This document shows positions 44,138-55,200 of a DNA stretch of 64,000 bases, piece by piece (position 1 is the stretch's first letter; each line of letters starts with the position of its first letter). Source of the stretch: Neoscytalidium dimidiatum (Eukaryota > Ascomycota > Dothideomycetes > Botryosphaeriales > Botryosphaeriaceae); contig CM074705.1 of the NCBI GenBank assembly GCA_037367355.1, positions 372,001 to 436,000 of the forward strand. The letters are read 5' to 3'. Both the position numbers and the translations under genes were made by a program. The notes beneath the pieces are model-generated. The model worked only from the letters and a program-made list of their open reading frames with translations, made no database searches and was not told where the DNA came from.

Positions 44138-44289
44138 GGGTCTTGCCGCGGATCGAACGCGGGGCCTCTCGCAAGCTACTCAGGGTAAGCCCTAAGCGAG
44201 AATCTATGAAACTGTTGTTAGCGATGTTGTTCATCAGGATGCTATTATGTGTTCAAGTTCAACTTACCATACCACTAGACCACAAGACC
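44138..44289 (-). tRNA. tRNA-Pro (anticodon AGG) with a canonical 16-nt intron and an extra 64-nt insert in the D arm
   Basis: On the minus strand the acceptor arms GGTCTTG (44289-44283) and CAAGACC (44145-44139) pair perfectly, with discriminator C as in fungal tRNA-Pro. The anticodon arm is CTCGC-TTAGGG...T-GCGAG with anticodon AGG at 44193-44191. A 16-nt intron (44189-44174) after position 37 contains ACCCT, which can pair with the anticodon loop. The T arm is CCGCG-TTCGATC-CGCGG. With the insert 44204-44267 removed, the D arm becomes GTCTAGTGGTATGAT, identical in form to yeast tRNA-Pro. The A box (TGGTCTAGTGG) and B box are intact. Whether the gene is functional depends on what happens to the insert; it may be a pseudogene. 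Confidence 0.88.
44204..44267 (-). other. 64-nt spliceosomal-intron-like insert inside tRNA-Pro
   Basis: Read in the tRNA direction the insert begins GTAAGTTGAAC and ends CATAG. It has GCTAAC, the fungal branch-site consensus, 16-21 nt before the end, and its length is typical of mRNA introns in this window. It lies between tRNA positions 23 and 24, where the tRNA splicing endonuclease does not cut. The tRNA halves on either side join without loss or gain of a base. Confidence 0.75.
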
Positions 44290-47200
44290 TGTGATTGTTG
44301 AAGTGCCGCCGGCTAGCAAAAGCCCTATACCTTTGTGAAAAGAAGTAGGGGTTGAAGGAAGGTTGTTGGAGAGAAAGGATTGCTTGATCACGGGTTTGGC
44401 ATTTTGGTCATGCACGAAGGTGTAGGGTTTATTTAATCATATTGGACAATTATTATGGTGGGAGCAAGACGATATATGTTATTGTTGGAGTGATGTTCTT
44501 TGCATTTTTAACGGACTGGTTTAGTGATGGGAGGCATGTGCATAGTGTATTCACTAAGGTGTCTTCTGATTGCAGTGTGCTTTTGTAGACCGACTTCAAA
44601 CAGTAGTATATCTGCTCTCTTATGTAAAATGATTATTTATTTCTTCAGATAGAGGCGAATAAGAAGAACTGAATCAATAGGAGAGTTGTAAGCTTAGCTG
44701 CTTTTAAATGAGTTAGCTATTAAGCTGATGGCAATATAAATTACCTACTGTCGGACACCAGGATAATATCCCAATGTGAATTTATGAAGAATGGTTTGGA
44801 TTGATCTTCATTCACTTCGTACGGAGGCTGCCTCAACCCAGCGCCATCCGCAGTGAATCAATCTGACGTTGAGTGACTGTTAGAGAATCACGCGTATTTA
44901 GTCGCTGTATAGTGTCAGCTGCGTATCAGCCGAACTGGAGTATGAGGAGGGGCACCTATGGTATCCCTACTCAAGAATGTCCAAAATATCAATCTACTTC
45001 TGCACCGTCACTGAACCTCGACAGAAACATACTCCATTAATAGATGTTATATACATGAATACTTGAACTTGAAGTCACTTCTTCCCTGCGTGATCATTAG
45101 CAAGACTAGCTGCGCTTCCGCGCAGGTTGAGAAGAAATCTTTTCCCGTGAAGTTGATGGGCGGCGCCAAAGTGAGTATGGTTTCCCTCGCCGAAATGGCC
45201 GCTGATTCAAGTTACATTGCCAGCATTCACACACACCTATGCTGCATAAGTTTCTCTGTGTTTCTTAATCTACCATGGCCTAGGTAAAACTTCCTGGAAT
45301 ATTGAAAAATTTACCGATATACAACGTTCCTTCAACCGTGAATGCATTCCTTGATATATCATCTGTCTTCTGACGAGCTAAGTTGATATCCTATCGTTTT
45401 ACTAACAAGTGATTTAAGATACTCGAGCATTCCTCTACACTCAAGAACAATACATGGAGATGAGGAAAGGCCAGGCAGTACGTGACAGAAGTGGGAACAA
45501 ACCATCCAGCAGTGCCACGGACTGCTTCCATAGCGCTTATAGAACCATTAAAGAATTAAATACGTTAAAAGGTCCTCATGGAACTCTAACGTCATCGCAA
45601 AACCCCAATGAGTCTGGCATTCTCCTCCCTGACCCCGCTACACCACCACCTTCTAATTCTTCTCCCACCCCAACACCAACAGCCACTACAGCCACCCTTC
45701 GCACTTCGCCGACGGCAAGACCGCCATCACCAGATATACAGTCCTCGTATCAGCCACTAGACCCAACGCCGCCGCCCTGCAGACCACACCCCGCGCCTTT
45801 CCACGCTTCTCGCTCGAATATATGTATCCATATCGTGAGCTCACTCATACCCGTACGTGATATATGAATGTAAAACCTATGTCTTCCAAGATTAAGTTGA
45901 ACAATACGTACGCAACGAGAAACGATGGCACCACAGCGAGAAAAGGCGAGGCCATACGGCCCATCACCATAATCACACTTTGTCTACACGCGTAGCGGCA
46001 GTACAGCTTGCTTGTCCTAAGCATTCTTCACCGATCAGCAATCCATGAACCACACACACGCCCCCTGAACTCGCATATTGTAGATTCAGATTGTTCTTGT
46101 TACGCAATTTGCAAGATATTCTTAGAAAAACTATCAGATCGGGTGGCAGATGGCGTTCTTCTGAATATCCCGCATTCACATAGTATTGGACAGTTATGGT
46201 GTTGAACTGAATTGAGTATTGATGAGAAGTAAAGGGAGTGATTTAGCATGATGATGAAGGCCACCATAAACCCTCAATTACACGTATGAAATACACGCTA
46301 AGGAATGATTGGTACACTAATTTCAGGGTCTATTGAATATACCATGACATGCGCTATTGCGTCTGCTGTTGAACATGGCATGTGCTCACCGAATGGTGTA
46401 TCAATCGGTTCCACACGTAGTCAATAAGGTCACCATCCGGCCGACGTTCTCTGCGGAGCGAATGGCATATGCTCAGAAGTCCACTAACACTGAGCCATCA
46501 CACAAAGGATGACTTGAAGCATGACCCTCCAAGGTATTCGAGGCCCTGAATATCATAGTCTAAGATGACTTTCTGGAAGCGCTGAATTGGTCTTTCGCTG
46601 GGATGAGCCTTTGTATTCGCGATGCAGATGGGATTTCAACAATGTGGCCATGCAATGATTCGTTTTTGAAAGACTGCTTCATGCATTCACGGCTTTTTCC
46701 TTTCATTCGGGGTCATTCTATTCTTATCAACCGCGCCCGCCAATTGCAAGCTTGTTATTCCACGGTCGCGGAGTTACTGTATGGATTAACAGTCTTGAAG
46801 GGTGCCGCAATCCCCGAGTCCACCCTTGAACAAGGCAAAAATCTATTGGTGATCAATGAGAAAAACATCTATCTTGTTGATAAAGTGCAACAAGGTGCCT
46901 ATTTCGATTTTTTCACAAGCACGGACTCCTGCATTGACATAAGACTTGTCATCCTGGCGTATTTCGTCCGCCGAGTCGTCTGATAAAAATGCCGTGTTGA
47001 GAATGCAACGTATGCTGGATTAGTAGAGTCGTACACACAAAGCCTTAGTAGCAAATTTCAGGTAAGTCAACTGCGTAAGGCCATAGCCATGATTCGATCT
47101 CGAATATAGGAGATGTCTCGGGAGTGTCAGGCGCGGGTAACGATATACCACAGCTACCATAAGCCGAATTTCGTCCTATTCGCGTATCAAGCGAGCTCTG

Positions 47201-47751
47201 TAACGAGGATCTTGTATATTTGCTGAAAGCGTAGTCTCTGAGCGGGAACTTCATCGTTGCGATTACAGCCTTTATATTCCTACGTGGGAGCAATATGTCA
47301 TTAGCGAATCCCATGATCAAATGAGACTTGGTTTCGCTGTGCAATTGCACAAAGAATTTTCGTGTCAGAACCAGATCTCTCAAGCATAGTTTTGTTTAGA
47401 CAAACTTTGAATATGTATTTTCCTCAAAAGAACGCATCATTTGGGCGAAGAGCGGATCGGAACCGACAATGAGCTGCTTGCAAAGCATGTGGACGGGTAT
47501 CCTTCCTTCTAGGACTGATGACAAACGCATGGCAGAAGGCAGATTTTCTCGCTGGCGGTGGGTATTGGAGAGCGGAAATAGCTACTTCTGCTCGAAAGAG
47601 TTCGAAAATTTTTGTGCATGCGCCTGGCGCTAGATCATACGTCATAATGATCCAAACTGTTGGAATATGCTTTCTTAAGGAGTCGTAATAGCGGAGTCCA
47701 ATGGAGCGCTGGCCTTAGAAGATATTGTCCAATGTTGTAAAGTCCAAGGAA
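44290..47751. other. AT-rich gene-free region
   Basis: About 3.5 kb. A GC3-rich open patch at 45657-45860 looks like a displaced coding fragment (see findings). A 126-codon open frame at 46603-46983 (+) has an ATG but no recognisable motif and AT-rich codons, and I do not count it as a gene. The part next to the methyltransferase is its 3' flank. Confidence 0.4.
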
Positions 47752-48489
47752 TCAGCCCTGAGACGCCGTGTTTTGTTTCTTAGGACGAAGAGCATAGATC
47801 CTGACGGGATACAAGACCTTTGGAAAGCCGCGTTGGATTTCAGTAAGCACGATGCCTAAACCAGCCAATTCGAAAAGCTGCCGGAATTTCTCATCCGTCC
47901 TAGTGACACTGCTGTCCTCTTCATCATAGACGTCTTCCCCGTTGAGGTCGGTGCTCATATTCTCCTTGACAACGATAAAGCCTCCTTCGGCCAGGTGATC
48001 TTGGCAACGCTTGAAATATTCCACCAGCTGGGCGTCGGTGAGGTGGCCCACGCACCACTGATTCCAGATGAGGTCGTATTTGTAGGGAACTTCCAGAGTC
48101 CAGTTCTCCAGGCCAACATTGGTGATTTTGCCGATGCGGCCGGCGTCAATGAGCTCCTGGCAGCCTTCTGTCTGCTTAAGCTGCTCCGTGAATTTCTGCA
48201 CGGGTTCGACGACGTCAACAGTCTCGGCAATGTTCAGCAGGAAGCCGAGAGTGATGCGTCCAATGCCCGCGCCACAGTCCACCGCGTGCGGGATCAGCTC
48301 GCCAGCCCTTCTGCCGGAGATGCGGCGGAGCTTGTTATAGAAGTTAGAGGAGCCTTGGAGGTCTATGCGCGAGACCTGAGGAAAGCCGCCGAGCATGCCA
48401 TTGACAGTTGACTCAACCGAGTTCCAGTAATCGATTGATGCAGCGTGGTTGATGGAGGCATCGGGCGCGCTGGCAGAAGCCTCGGACAT
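47752..48489 (-). CDS. TAE1: Alpha-N-terminal protein methyltransferase (NTMT1/Tae1 family)
   Basis: A single exon of 245 residues from ATG 48487-48489, matching the family length. It shows the family opening IDYWNSVESTVNGMLGG (residues 19-35), SAM-binding motif I VDCGAGIGRITLG (70-82), the acidic post-I strand VDVVEP, WNQWCVGHLTD (142-152; the substrate-binding Asn-Gln-Trp segment) and GGFIVVKEN (169-177). Enzymes of this type place one to three methyl groups on the free alpha-amine of proteins starting X-Pro-Lys/Arg after Met removal; ribosomal proteins uL11/Rpl12 and uS19-type targets are known in yeast. They act in the cytosol and nucleus and have no membrane segment, as seen here. The gene is divergent from the aldehyde dehydrogenase. 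Confidence 0.92.
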   Translation of the reverse strand: MSEASASAPDASINHAASIDYWNSVESTVNGMLGGFPQVSRIDLQGSSNFYNKLRRISGRRAGELIPHAVDCGAGIGRITLGFLLNIAETVDVVEPVQKFTEQLKQTEGCQELIDAGRIGKITNVGLENWTLEVPYKYDLIWNQWCVGHLTDAQLVEYFKRCQDHLAEGGFIVVKENMSTDLNGEDVYDEEDSSVTRTDEKFRQLFELAGLGIVLTEIQRGFPKVLYPVRIYALRPKKQNTASQG

Positions 48490-49129
48490 GGCTGATCTGC
48501 CACCTCTCGGGCGAGGAACGGAGCGCGTGGACAGTGGTGGGGAGGATGGCTTGAATTTGTAATTTGCAAGACAGACGTGTGTGAGGGTTGATTTTGACGC
48601 GAGCTCAAAGAGCTTGGGCGGCGGGGCACTGCCGCCTTACCCGGAAGGGAAGGTATACGCGTGCACGTGTCGATGCTGCGCCTTATCGCCGGTGGGCTCG
48701 TGACGGCATCGGGGGGTAAGATGGTTCCCGGATTAGGTTATTAGATAGGCATTCTCGTCATTACCGCCGCCGACGGCCTGGACTGGACAAGCCTGCGCTG
48801 GATGCAGACAAAGCATCCGCTTGGGCTATTAGTCATCGCTCCGGATACCAATCGCTGGGCCCCGCATCGCGAAAAACAGACTTCTGCTCGAATGCCTGTC
48901 CGCCCGCCAAGCCATCTCGAGTGTCGCCAACGGCGGGGTGCACCAGAGTGGGGAGCTGCCCTGGAAAGTAGTACATAATCATCATCGTTCTCCGCAGCTG
49001 TCCGCTTTCTTTCCCTTCCCCATGCTCAGCCTCTCCACTCGTCATCTGCATCACCCTCCTCGGCCTCTGCGCTGCCAATTCATCCTCCGTTCCTTCCTTT
49101 TTGGGCCGCGACGAACTTTCCGCACCGCC
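48490..49129. promoter_or_regulatory. Divergent intergenic region of TAE1-like (-) and aldehyde dehydrogenase (+)
   Basis: 640 bases between the two inner ATGs. The last 108 bases form an in-frame, possibly translated extension of the dehydrogenase. There is no TATA box; CT-rich stretches (near 49005-49075) precede the dehydrogenase start. Confidence 0.45.
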
Positions 49130-50865
49130 ATGTCCGACCTCAGCGTTGAGTTGACCGCCCCCAATGGCGTCAAGTACACACAGCCGACCGGCCTGTTCAT
49201 CAACAATGAATGGGTCAAGTCTACTCACGGCGAGAAGATCACCAGCATAAACCCCACGTGAGTCAAAGACGTGTTTGGGCTCAATTGTATGCCTCTAACC
49301 GGACTGTGAAGAGATGAGAGTGAGATCGCGTCTGTGTACGCGGCCGACCCGGAAGATGTCGATCTCGCGGTTGAGGCAGCACGCAAGGCATTCAAAAACC
49401 CTGCATGGCGGGACCTGCCAAGCGTTGAGCGTGCTGAGCTTATGTTCAAGCTTGTTGCTTTAATCGAGAAGAATAAGGAAGTCCTGGCCACCATCGAGAC
49501 CTGGGATAATGGTGATTTGACATCCCCCACTCACCCTGATGGGACCGAGATGAGCAGCGTCATACTAATTGTGAGCCAGGCAAGCCCTACTCCGTTGCCC
49601 TGAACGAGGATCTCGGCGAAGTTGCCGGTACCCTCAAGTACTACGCTGGTTATGCAGATAAGATCCACGGTCAAGTTATTGATACCACGCCCGATAAGCT
49701 TGCTTACACCATTCGTGAGCCTATTGGTGTCTGCGGTCAAATTATCCCGTAAGTCTCAGGATACTCTTCTTGGAAACCAATCACTAATCCAACCCAGCTG
49801 GAACTACCCCTTGGCAATGGCTGCGTGGAAACTGGGGCCGGCGTTGGCCTGTGGTAATACTGTTGTCTTGAAGGCCGCCGAGCAGACGCCTCTTTCTATC
49901 CTTTACTTTGCCAATCTCATCAAGGAGGCAGGATTCCCTGCTGGTGAGCTCGGAATTCCCATTTTTTATTTCTTTTCTTTTACAACTGCTGACACGTCCT
50001 AGGTGTCGTCAATATCATCAACGGTTACGGTCGTAAGGCTGGCGCGGCCCTGGCTTCGCACCCAGATGTTGACAAAATCGCCTTTACCGGAAGCACCGCA
50101 ACTGGCCGTGAGATCATGAAGATGGCTGCCACCAACATGAAGAACATCACTCTCGAGACGGGCGGCAAGTCTCCGCTTCTCGTCTTCAATGATGCCGACC
50201 TGGACCAGGCCGTCAAGTGGGCACATATCGGCATCATGTCCAACCAGGGCCAGATCTGTACGGCGACCTCTCGAATCCTTGTCCAGGACGGAATTTACGA
50301 TGAGTTCATTGCCGCTTTCAAGGAGCACGTCAAGACGACGAGCACGGTCGGCGATCCCTTCAAGGACTCCACGTTCCAGGGCCCGCAGGTCACCAAGGCG
50401 CAGTACGAGCGGGTTCTGTCGTACATCGAGCACGGAAAGTCGGAGGGAGCAACTCTCGTCACCGGCGGCGAACCTTACAAGGATGTCAACGGCAAGGGCT
50501 TCTTCATCGCCCCCACGGTCTTCTCAGACGTCAAGCCGGACATGAAGATTTTCCGCGAGGAGGTTTTCGGGCCCTTCGTCGTCATTACCTCTTTCAAGAC
50601 GGAGGAAGAGGCCATCGAGCGTGCCAACGACACCACCTATGGTTTGGGCAGTGCTGTCTTCACTACGGACATCGTTAAAGCGCATAGAGTGGCGCGGAAG
50701 ATTGAAGCCGGCATGGTCTGGATAAACAGCAGCAACGACAGCCACTACGCAATTCCGTTCGGCGGTGTGAAGCAGAGCGGTATTGGGCGCGAGCTGGGCG
50801 AGGCCGGGTTGGAAGCATACACGAACAAGAAGGCGGTACACGTCAACTTGGGCTCGTGGATATGA
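49130..50865 (+). CDS. NAD(P)-dependent aldehyde dehydrogenase
   Basis: Five exons (49130-49257, 49312-49511, 49580-49748, 49798-49943, 50003-50865) encode 501 residues from [13 protein letters not shown]. Introns are 49-68 nt. The protein has the whole ALDH fold: FINNEWVKS near the N-terminus, [17 protein letters not shown] (cofactor site), TGSTATG-like [11 protein letters not shown], the general-base Glu in LETGGKSPL (E266), the nucleophile Cys in [11 protein letters not shown] (C300) and EVFGPFV. Positions 266 and 300 match those of ALDH1/2 (268/302). It oxidises aldehydes such as acetaldehyde to acids. An upstream in-frame ATG at 49022 would add 36 residues that resemble a mitochondrial presequence, so a mitochondrial or dual form is possible. 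The inner start was chosen because it has the strong context GCCATGTCC and the usual cytosolic length. Confidence 0.93.
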
Positions 50866-52185
50866 AGAAAAGGGGGGTAGGAGGGATTTTTAGGAGATTG
50901 GGCTTTGCGGGATTTACGAGTCGTTTGCTCTAGCGGGCGGTATTTGATGTTTTGCATAAGGGATATATGAGCCGCAGCCTTAAGGAATGGCAAGATTTGT
51001 AGGCAGCGGGGAAACCCATTGGGCCACGATGCCGGGCGTTTCACGCCAGCTAGGCTTTCACCATGCGCGTCACGGATTGGCGGCGGCGATTGGACGTGAC
51101 CAGACCAGAGCGGGCGCAGGTCGCAGACGTCACAGGCTGGCGCGAAACGAGCTGCCGTTTGGAGATGACGGTGTGCGGTGCGCTGCGCTGGTCGGCGGCG
51201 GCAGCAACAGGAGCAAGTGTGCCTTGCGAGGGCGTGTCAGAGTGCATGATGACTCTAGGCTGCGCTGGGTCTGGGCGGGAGTGCTGCGGCAGCAGTCGGT
51301 GCAGTACGGCGCCAACGGAGCGCCGGTGAGGCAGCGTGGCCGGCCTCGGCGGGGCGAATATCCATACGGTATGTCGTTCGGGCTCCAGGCAGCGGCACAG
51401 GCGGCGGAGGGCGCGCAGGCACGGCGCCGCAAAGTCCGCGGGTGCGCGCGCGTGGTGTCTAGAGGCTGCGGGAGGAATGGGCGCGCGGCGATAGGAAGCA
51501 CCGAAGGGCCCGTGCGCGGTGGAAGTTGACAAAGGTGCCGCTGCCGCTGATGGCAGACCCGCCCGCGTTGCACGTCCTGGCCTGGCCCGTGGAGCTCCAT
51601 CGTCATCCCTCCAGGCGCAGCCAGCCCGCCGCAGTCCAGTCTGAAAAGCCCAGCGTCGCGCGCTTTCGAACTCAGCCCGCACCGGCCCTGCTCTCGCTGC
51701 CGCTGCACGCCCAGCTGCACTGCGCCGGCACGCGTTTCCCGCCTCCGTCCCGGGCTCGGCAGAAGTTAACGAGGCGCCCAACTCCACAAACTACCTTGAA
51801 CGCTGCACTGCCCGTTCGCCGTCACCAAGCGCCCGAGCACGCACCCAGCACCAGCTGCGCAGCACCCACCGGGCCACCGCTCCACCATTCACCTCTCACA
51901 TGCTCTCCTCCACCCAGCTCTCCAGCACCTAGCTGCCCGCACCGACCCTGGCTCGACGCCGGCTTCCACGTCCCTCCTCGCTCCACACGCTCCTACCTCA
52001 CACCCTCGCCGCCCGGCCCTGCCCTGTGCACACGATCTGCACGGCGTCGGTCGAAGGCTGCTTCCTCGCATTCCTCGCGCGCCTCTACAGGCCTCCATAG
52101 AACCCGCCTCGTCCCTCCGCTCCGTGCCTCCCAGCCTCGCCCACCACGGAACCCCCAGCCCAAGCAGCTCCGCACCCAGAGCACC
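50866..52185. other. Spacer and long leader upstream of the PPZ-type phosphatase
   Basis: About 1.3 kb. The second half is CT-rich and stop-free in the phosphatase frame from 51526. It contains an ATG at 51550, which would add 212 residues of low-complexity Pro/Ser/Arg/His sequence. I treat it as 5' UTR. Confidence 0.45.
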
Positions 52186-53876
52186 ATGGGCAACACCCCG
52201 TCGAAGAAGGGCGACGGGAACGGCCCTTCACTGGACCGCGATGGCTACGCTTCCTTCTCGCGCTCTGACACGAAGGAGTCGACGCGCTCGATAAGGAACT
52301 CGATTCGGAACAAGATCCCGGGCACGAGCGCGAAGACCGACAGTCCGCGGAATTCCATTCAAGGCCTCAGTGCCGACAGCTCTACCAGCTTAAACAACTT
52401 GGACAAGACGGACTCGCCCTCGGCCAAGTCTGCCGCCAACAGTGCCAACAATGCCCATAAACGCTCAGGCTCCAGCGCGTCGGCGCCGCCGCCCAATCTC
52501 GAATCCGCCCCGTCGCGAGAGGACGCGGTGTCAGACAGCGACCAGCCGCCGCCTTCCCCCACACAGTCAGCAACAGTAGGCCATGGACATGAGTCCGTGG
52601 ATCAGGCCCAGCGGACGGGTGAGGTTGACCATGTTTCCGATACGCCACCCGTCGGCCTCCCGCCACCTTCCGCACTCCAGAAGCCCAAAGAGTCCATTCT
52701 GCTGAAGAAGGACCAGCCAATCCCCAGAGCGACCGAGGCCCAGCCTGAGAATGGGTCGCCAAGCATGGAGCTGGGTGCCCCCAAGTCGATTGATATTGAC
52801 GACATGATCTCCAGGTTGCTGGATGCTGGATATTCGGCAAAGGTCACAAAGACCGTGTGCCTGAAGAACGCTGAGATTTTTGCCATCTGCCAGGCCGCTC
52901 GCGAGCTATTCCTGTCGCAACCTGCGCTCCTTGAACTTTCACCGCCAGTCAAGATTGTTGGTGATGTGCACGGGCAATACACGGACCTCATCAGAATGTT
53001 CGAGATGTGTGGTTTCCCTCCCAGTTCCAACTACCTGTTTTTGGGTGACTACGTGGACCGGGGCAAGCAAAGCCTGGAGACGATTCTTCTGCTGTTGTGC
53101 TACAAGCTCAAATTTCCCGAGAACTTCTTCCTCCTCCGCGGCAACCACGAATGTGCCAACGTTACGCGTGTCTATGGCTTCTACGATGAGTGCAAGCGCA
53201 GGTGCAATGTCAAGGTCTGGAAAGCATTCGTGGACACATTCAACACGCTCCCGATTGCTGCCATTGTTGCAGGGAAAATCTTCTGTGTCCACGGCGGCCT
53301 TTCGCCCAGCCTGTCTCATATGGACGATATTCGCCAGATTGCTAGGCCCACTGATGTTCCCGATTACGGTCTTTTGAATGATCTACTGTGGAGTGATCCC
53401 GCAGACATGGATAATGATTGGGAAGCAAATGAGAGAGGAGTCAGCTACTGTTTCGGCAAGAAAGTCATTATGGAATTCTTGCAACGACATGACTTTGACC
53501 TTGTATGCCGTGCACACATGGTTGTCGAGGATGGATACGAGTTCTTCAACGATCGAATTCTGGTGACAGTCTTCTCGGCACCTAACGTGAGTCCAGAGCA
53601 GTCTGCAGTTTCGTATCTCCCGCTAACGAGTGAGGCAGTATTGCGGTGAGTTTGACAATTGGGGAGCCGTTATGTCTGTGTCTGCAGAACTACTCTGTAG
53701 TTTCGAGCTACTCAAGCCCCTTGACTCCAGCGCTCTGAAGAGTCACATCAAGAAGGGCAGAAACAAGAGACAGAGCATGCTTAACAGTCCGGTACGTGTT
53801 CCCTGCACGTTCAGCTTTGATCGGTTAATAGTAATACGTTATGCAGCCGGCAAACCAGTACCCGCAATCTTACTAA
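52186..53876 (+). CDS. PPZ-type serine/threonine protein phosphatase
   Basis: Three exons (52186-53586, 53639-53791, 53847-53876) give 527 residues. The N-terminus MGNTPSKK has the Gly-2 myristoylation signal typical of PPZ enzymes, which decided the start. Residues 10-200 are a disordered Ser/Asn/Pro-rich regulatory region, and the PP1-like catalytic domain follows at about 205-500. Metal-binding motifs are complete: GDVHGQ (259-264), GDYVDRG (287-293), RGNHE (318-322), then HGGLSP (369-374), LLWSDP and SAPNYCGEFDN across the first splice junction. PPZ phosphatases act at the plasma membrane and in the cytosol to control cation homeostasis (K+/Na+ transport), wall integrity and cell cycle, and are inhibited by Hal3-type proteins in yeast. 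The last exon encodes only nine residues ending QSY. Confidence 0.93.
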
Positions 53877-54997
53877 GAGATGTACGCGACCCCACACGCA
53901 AGCGGAGCCCACGCGCCGCGTCGATAACACCAAAGTGTACAAAGATTGGTCGATGACATGTGATGGCTTTACGGAGAGACGCCTGATCAACACGATGGAG
54001 GATTCTGCCTCGGTAGACGTATCAACATACGGTTTCATATCGTGGGCCGTCCACGATTTCCAGCACTTCACGAACGAGTAGATGGCGGATAGGAGACGGA
54101 TTGAAGGCGAACGGAGGTAGAGAGGCGCAGCTCCAAGATCCTACCCTTCGGTGTATGCACTCTCTGCATTGAATTTTGGTGGTACTTCGGAGACGACTCT
54201 TGGCGCGGCGGAGTTAGCTGGAGCACGATTTGGTTTCGTAATTTCCTCCCTCTACTACTGATAGGCTCGCATGACAACGGTCTCAACAATCTCATCGAGT
54301 TGATCATTTTGGTTTGGGCTAGCACCTATTTCCTTCCCAGGGGCTCGACGAGGCTCGCCGAGGCTCTAGTGTCAAGAAAGAAAGAAGAGCGCTTGCGACT
54401 TCTGTTTTGCTGTGTGCCGGATGCAGGGTGTTGTCTTGAGGTTCGGCTTTGTACAATACTGGCTGTGTAATGTCGAATACTAGTGTTCGTGGCCGCGTGA
54501 CTGGAGTGTCTCGCACGGGAGTATTGCCAAGGCGGAGCTAGAGAAAGGATTGTCTGGTGGTGCGGGGCAAGCTGGACGAGGTCGCGCAGTTGTGTGAGAT
54601 GCCTTTGTTGGTGCGAAGGTTGGAGGAGGTAGTGGCTTGACGGCGCCCGGCCAATCAGGCGCCGGGCCCGCTCCGCTTAGATAGCCCAGTGCGGGTTAGC
54701 GGCAGGGCACTCGGCTGCGATGGCCCGAGCGCGCCGACCGCGCCCACACAGCTTTTCGATTTGAGCGACTCTTCACTTTCTGCCTCCGACGACGACGAGC
54801 CGACGCCAGCACCAACACCCAGTATGTAACCGATTCCTCCTCGCCGTGCAGCCGCCCTCTGCATCCAAGACAACATGCACGGCGCTGCGCAAAATCAGGA
54901 CTCCGGCTAATTTCAATTTGCTCTTCCTTCCAAGCAGACGCGGGAACCTCCCAGATCCATTCCGCAAATCCCCCTCCGAAGAGCAATCGCAAACACA
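53877..54997. other. 3' flank of the phosphatase and promoter of RPS2
   Basis: About 1.1 kb. No coding region is supportable. The final 300 bases form the leader of the ribosomal protein gene and probably include an intron (next entry). Confidence 0.45.
54822..54937 (+). other. Possible 5'-UTR intron of RPS2
   Basis: A GTATGT donor at 54822, GGCTAAT as branch-site candidate near 54905 and a pyrimidine-rich acceptor ending CAAGCAG at 54937 outline a 116-nt intron 60 bases before the ATG. Leader introns are frequent in fungal ribosomal protein genes. Splicing is inferred from signals alone. Confidence 0.4.
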
Positions 54998-55167
54998 ATG
55001 GCCGACGCTGCTCCCGCCCCCGCCGCCGCTCCCGCACGTGGTGGCTTTGGTAGCCGTGGTGGTGACCGCGGCCGTGGACGTGGCCGTGGCCGTGGCCGCC
55101 GCGGTGGCAGGCAGAACGAGGAGAAGGAGTGGCAGCCCGTCACCAAGCTCGGCCGTCTCGTGAAGGC

Positions 55168-55200
<33 letters not shown>

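Noticed and set aside
46603..46983. 126-codon open frame on the plus strand with an ATG
   Set aside because: AT-rich codons, no recognisable motif, no splice-linked neighbour and a gene-poor context; not supportable as a gene.
47440..47530. tRNA-Ala/Cys-like segment on the minus strand (ATGCTTTGCAAGCA followed by GGTTCCGATCC)
   Set aside because: The anticodon stem has only three pairs, the B box has an extra C, and neither a D arm nor a matching acceptor stem can be drawn. At most a decayed copy; more likely chance.
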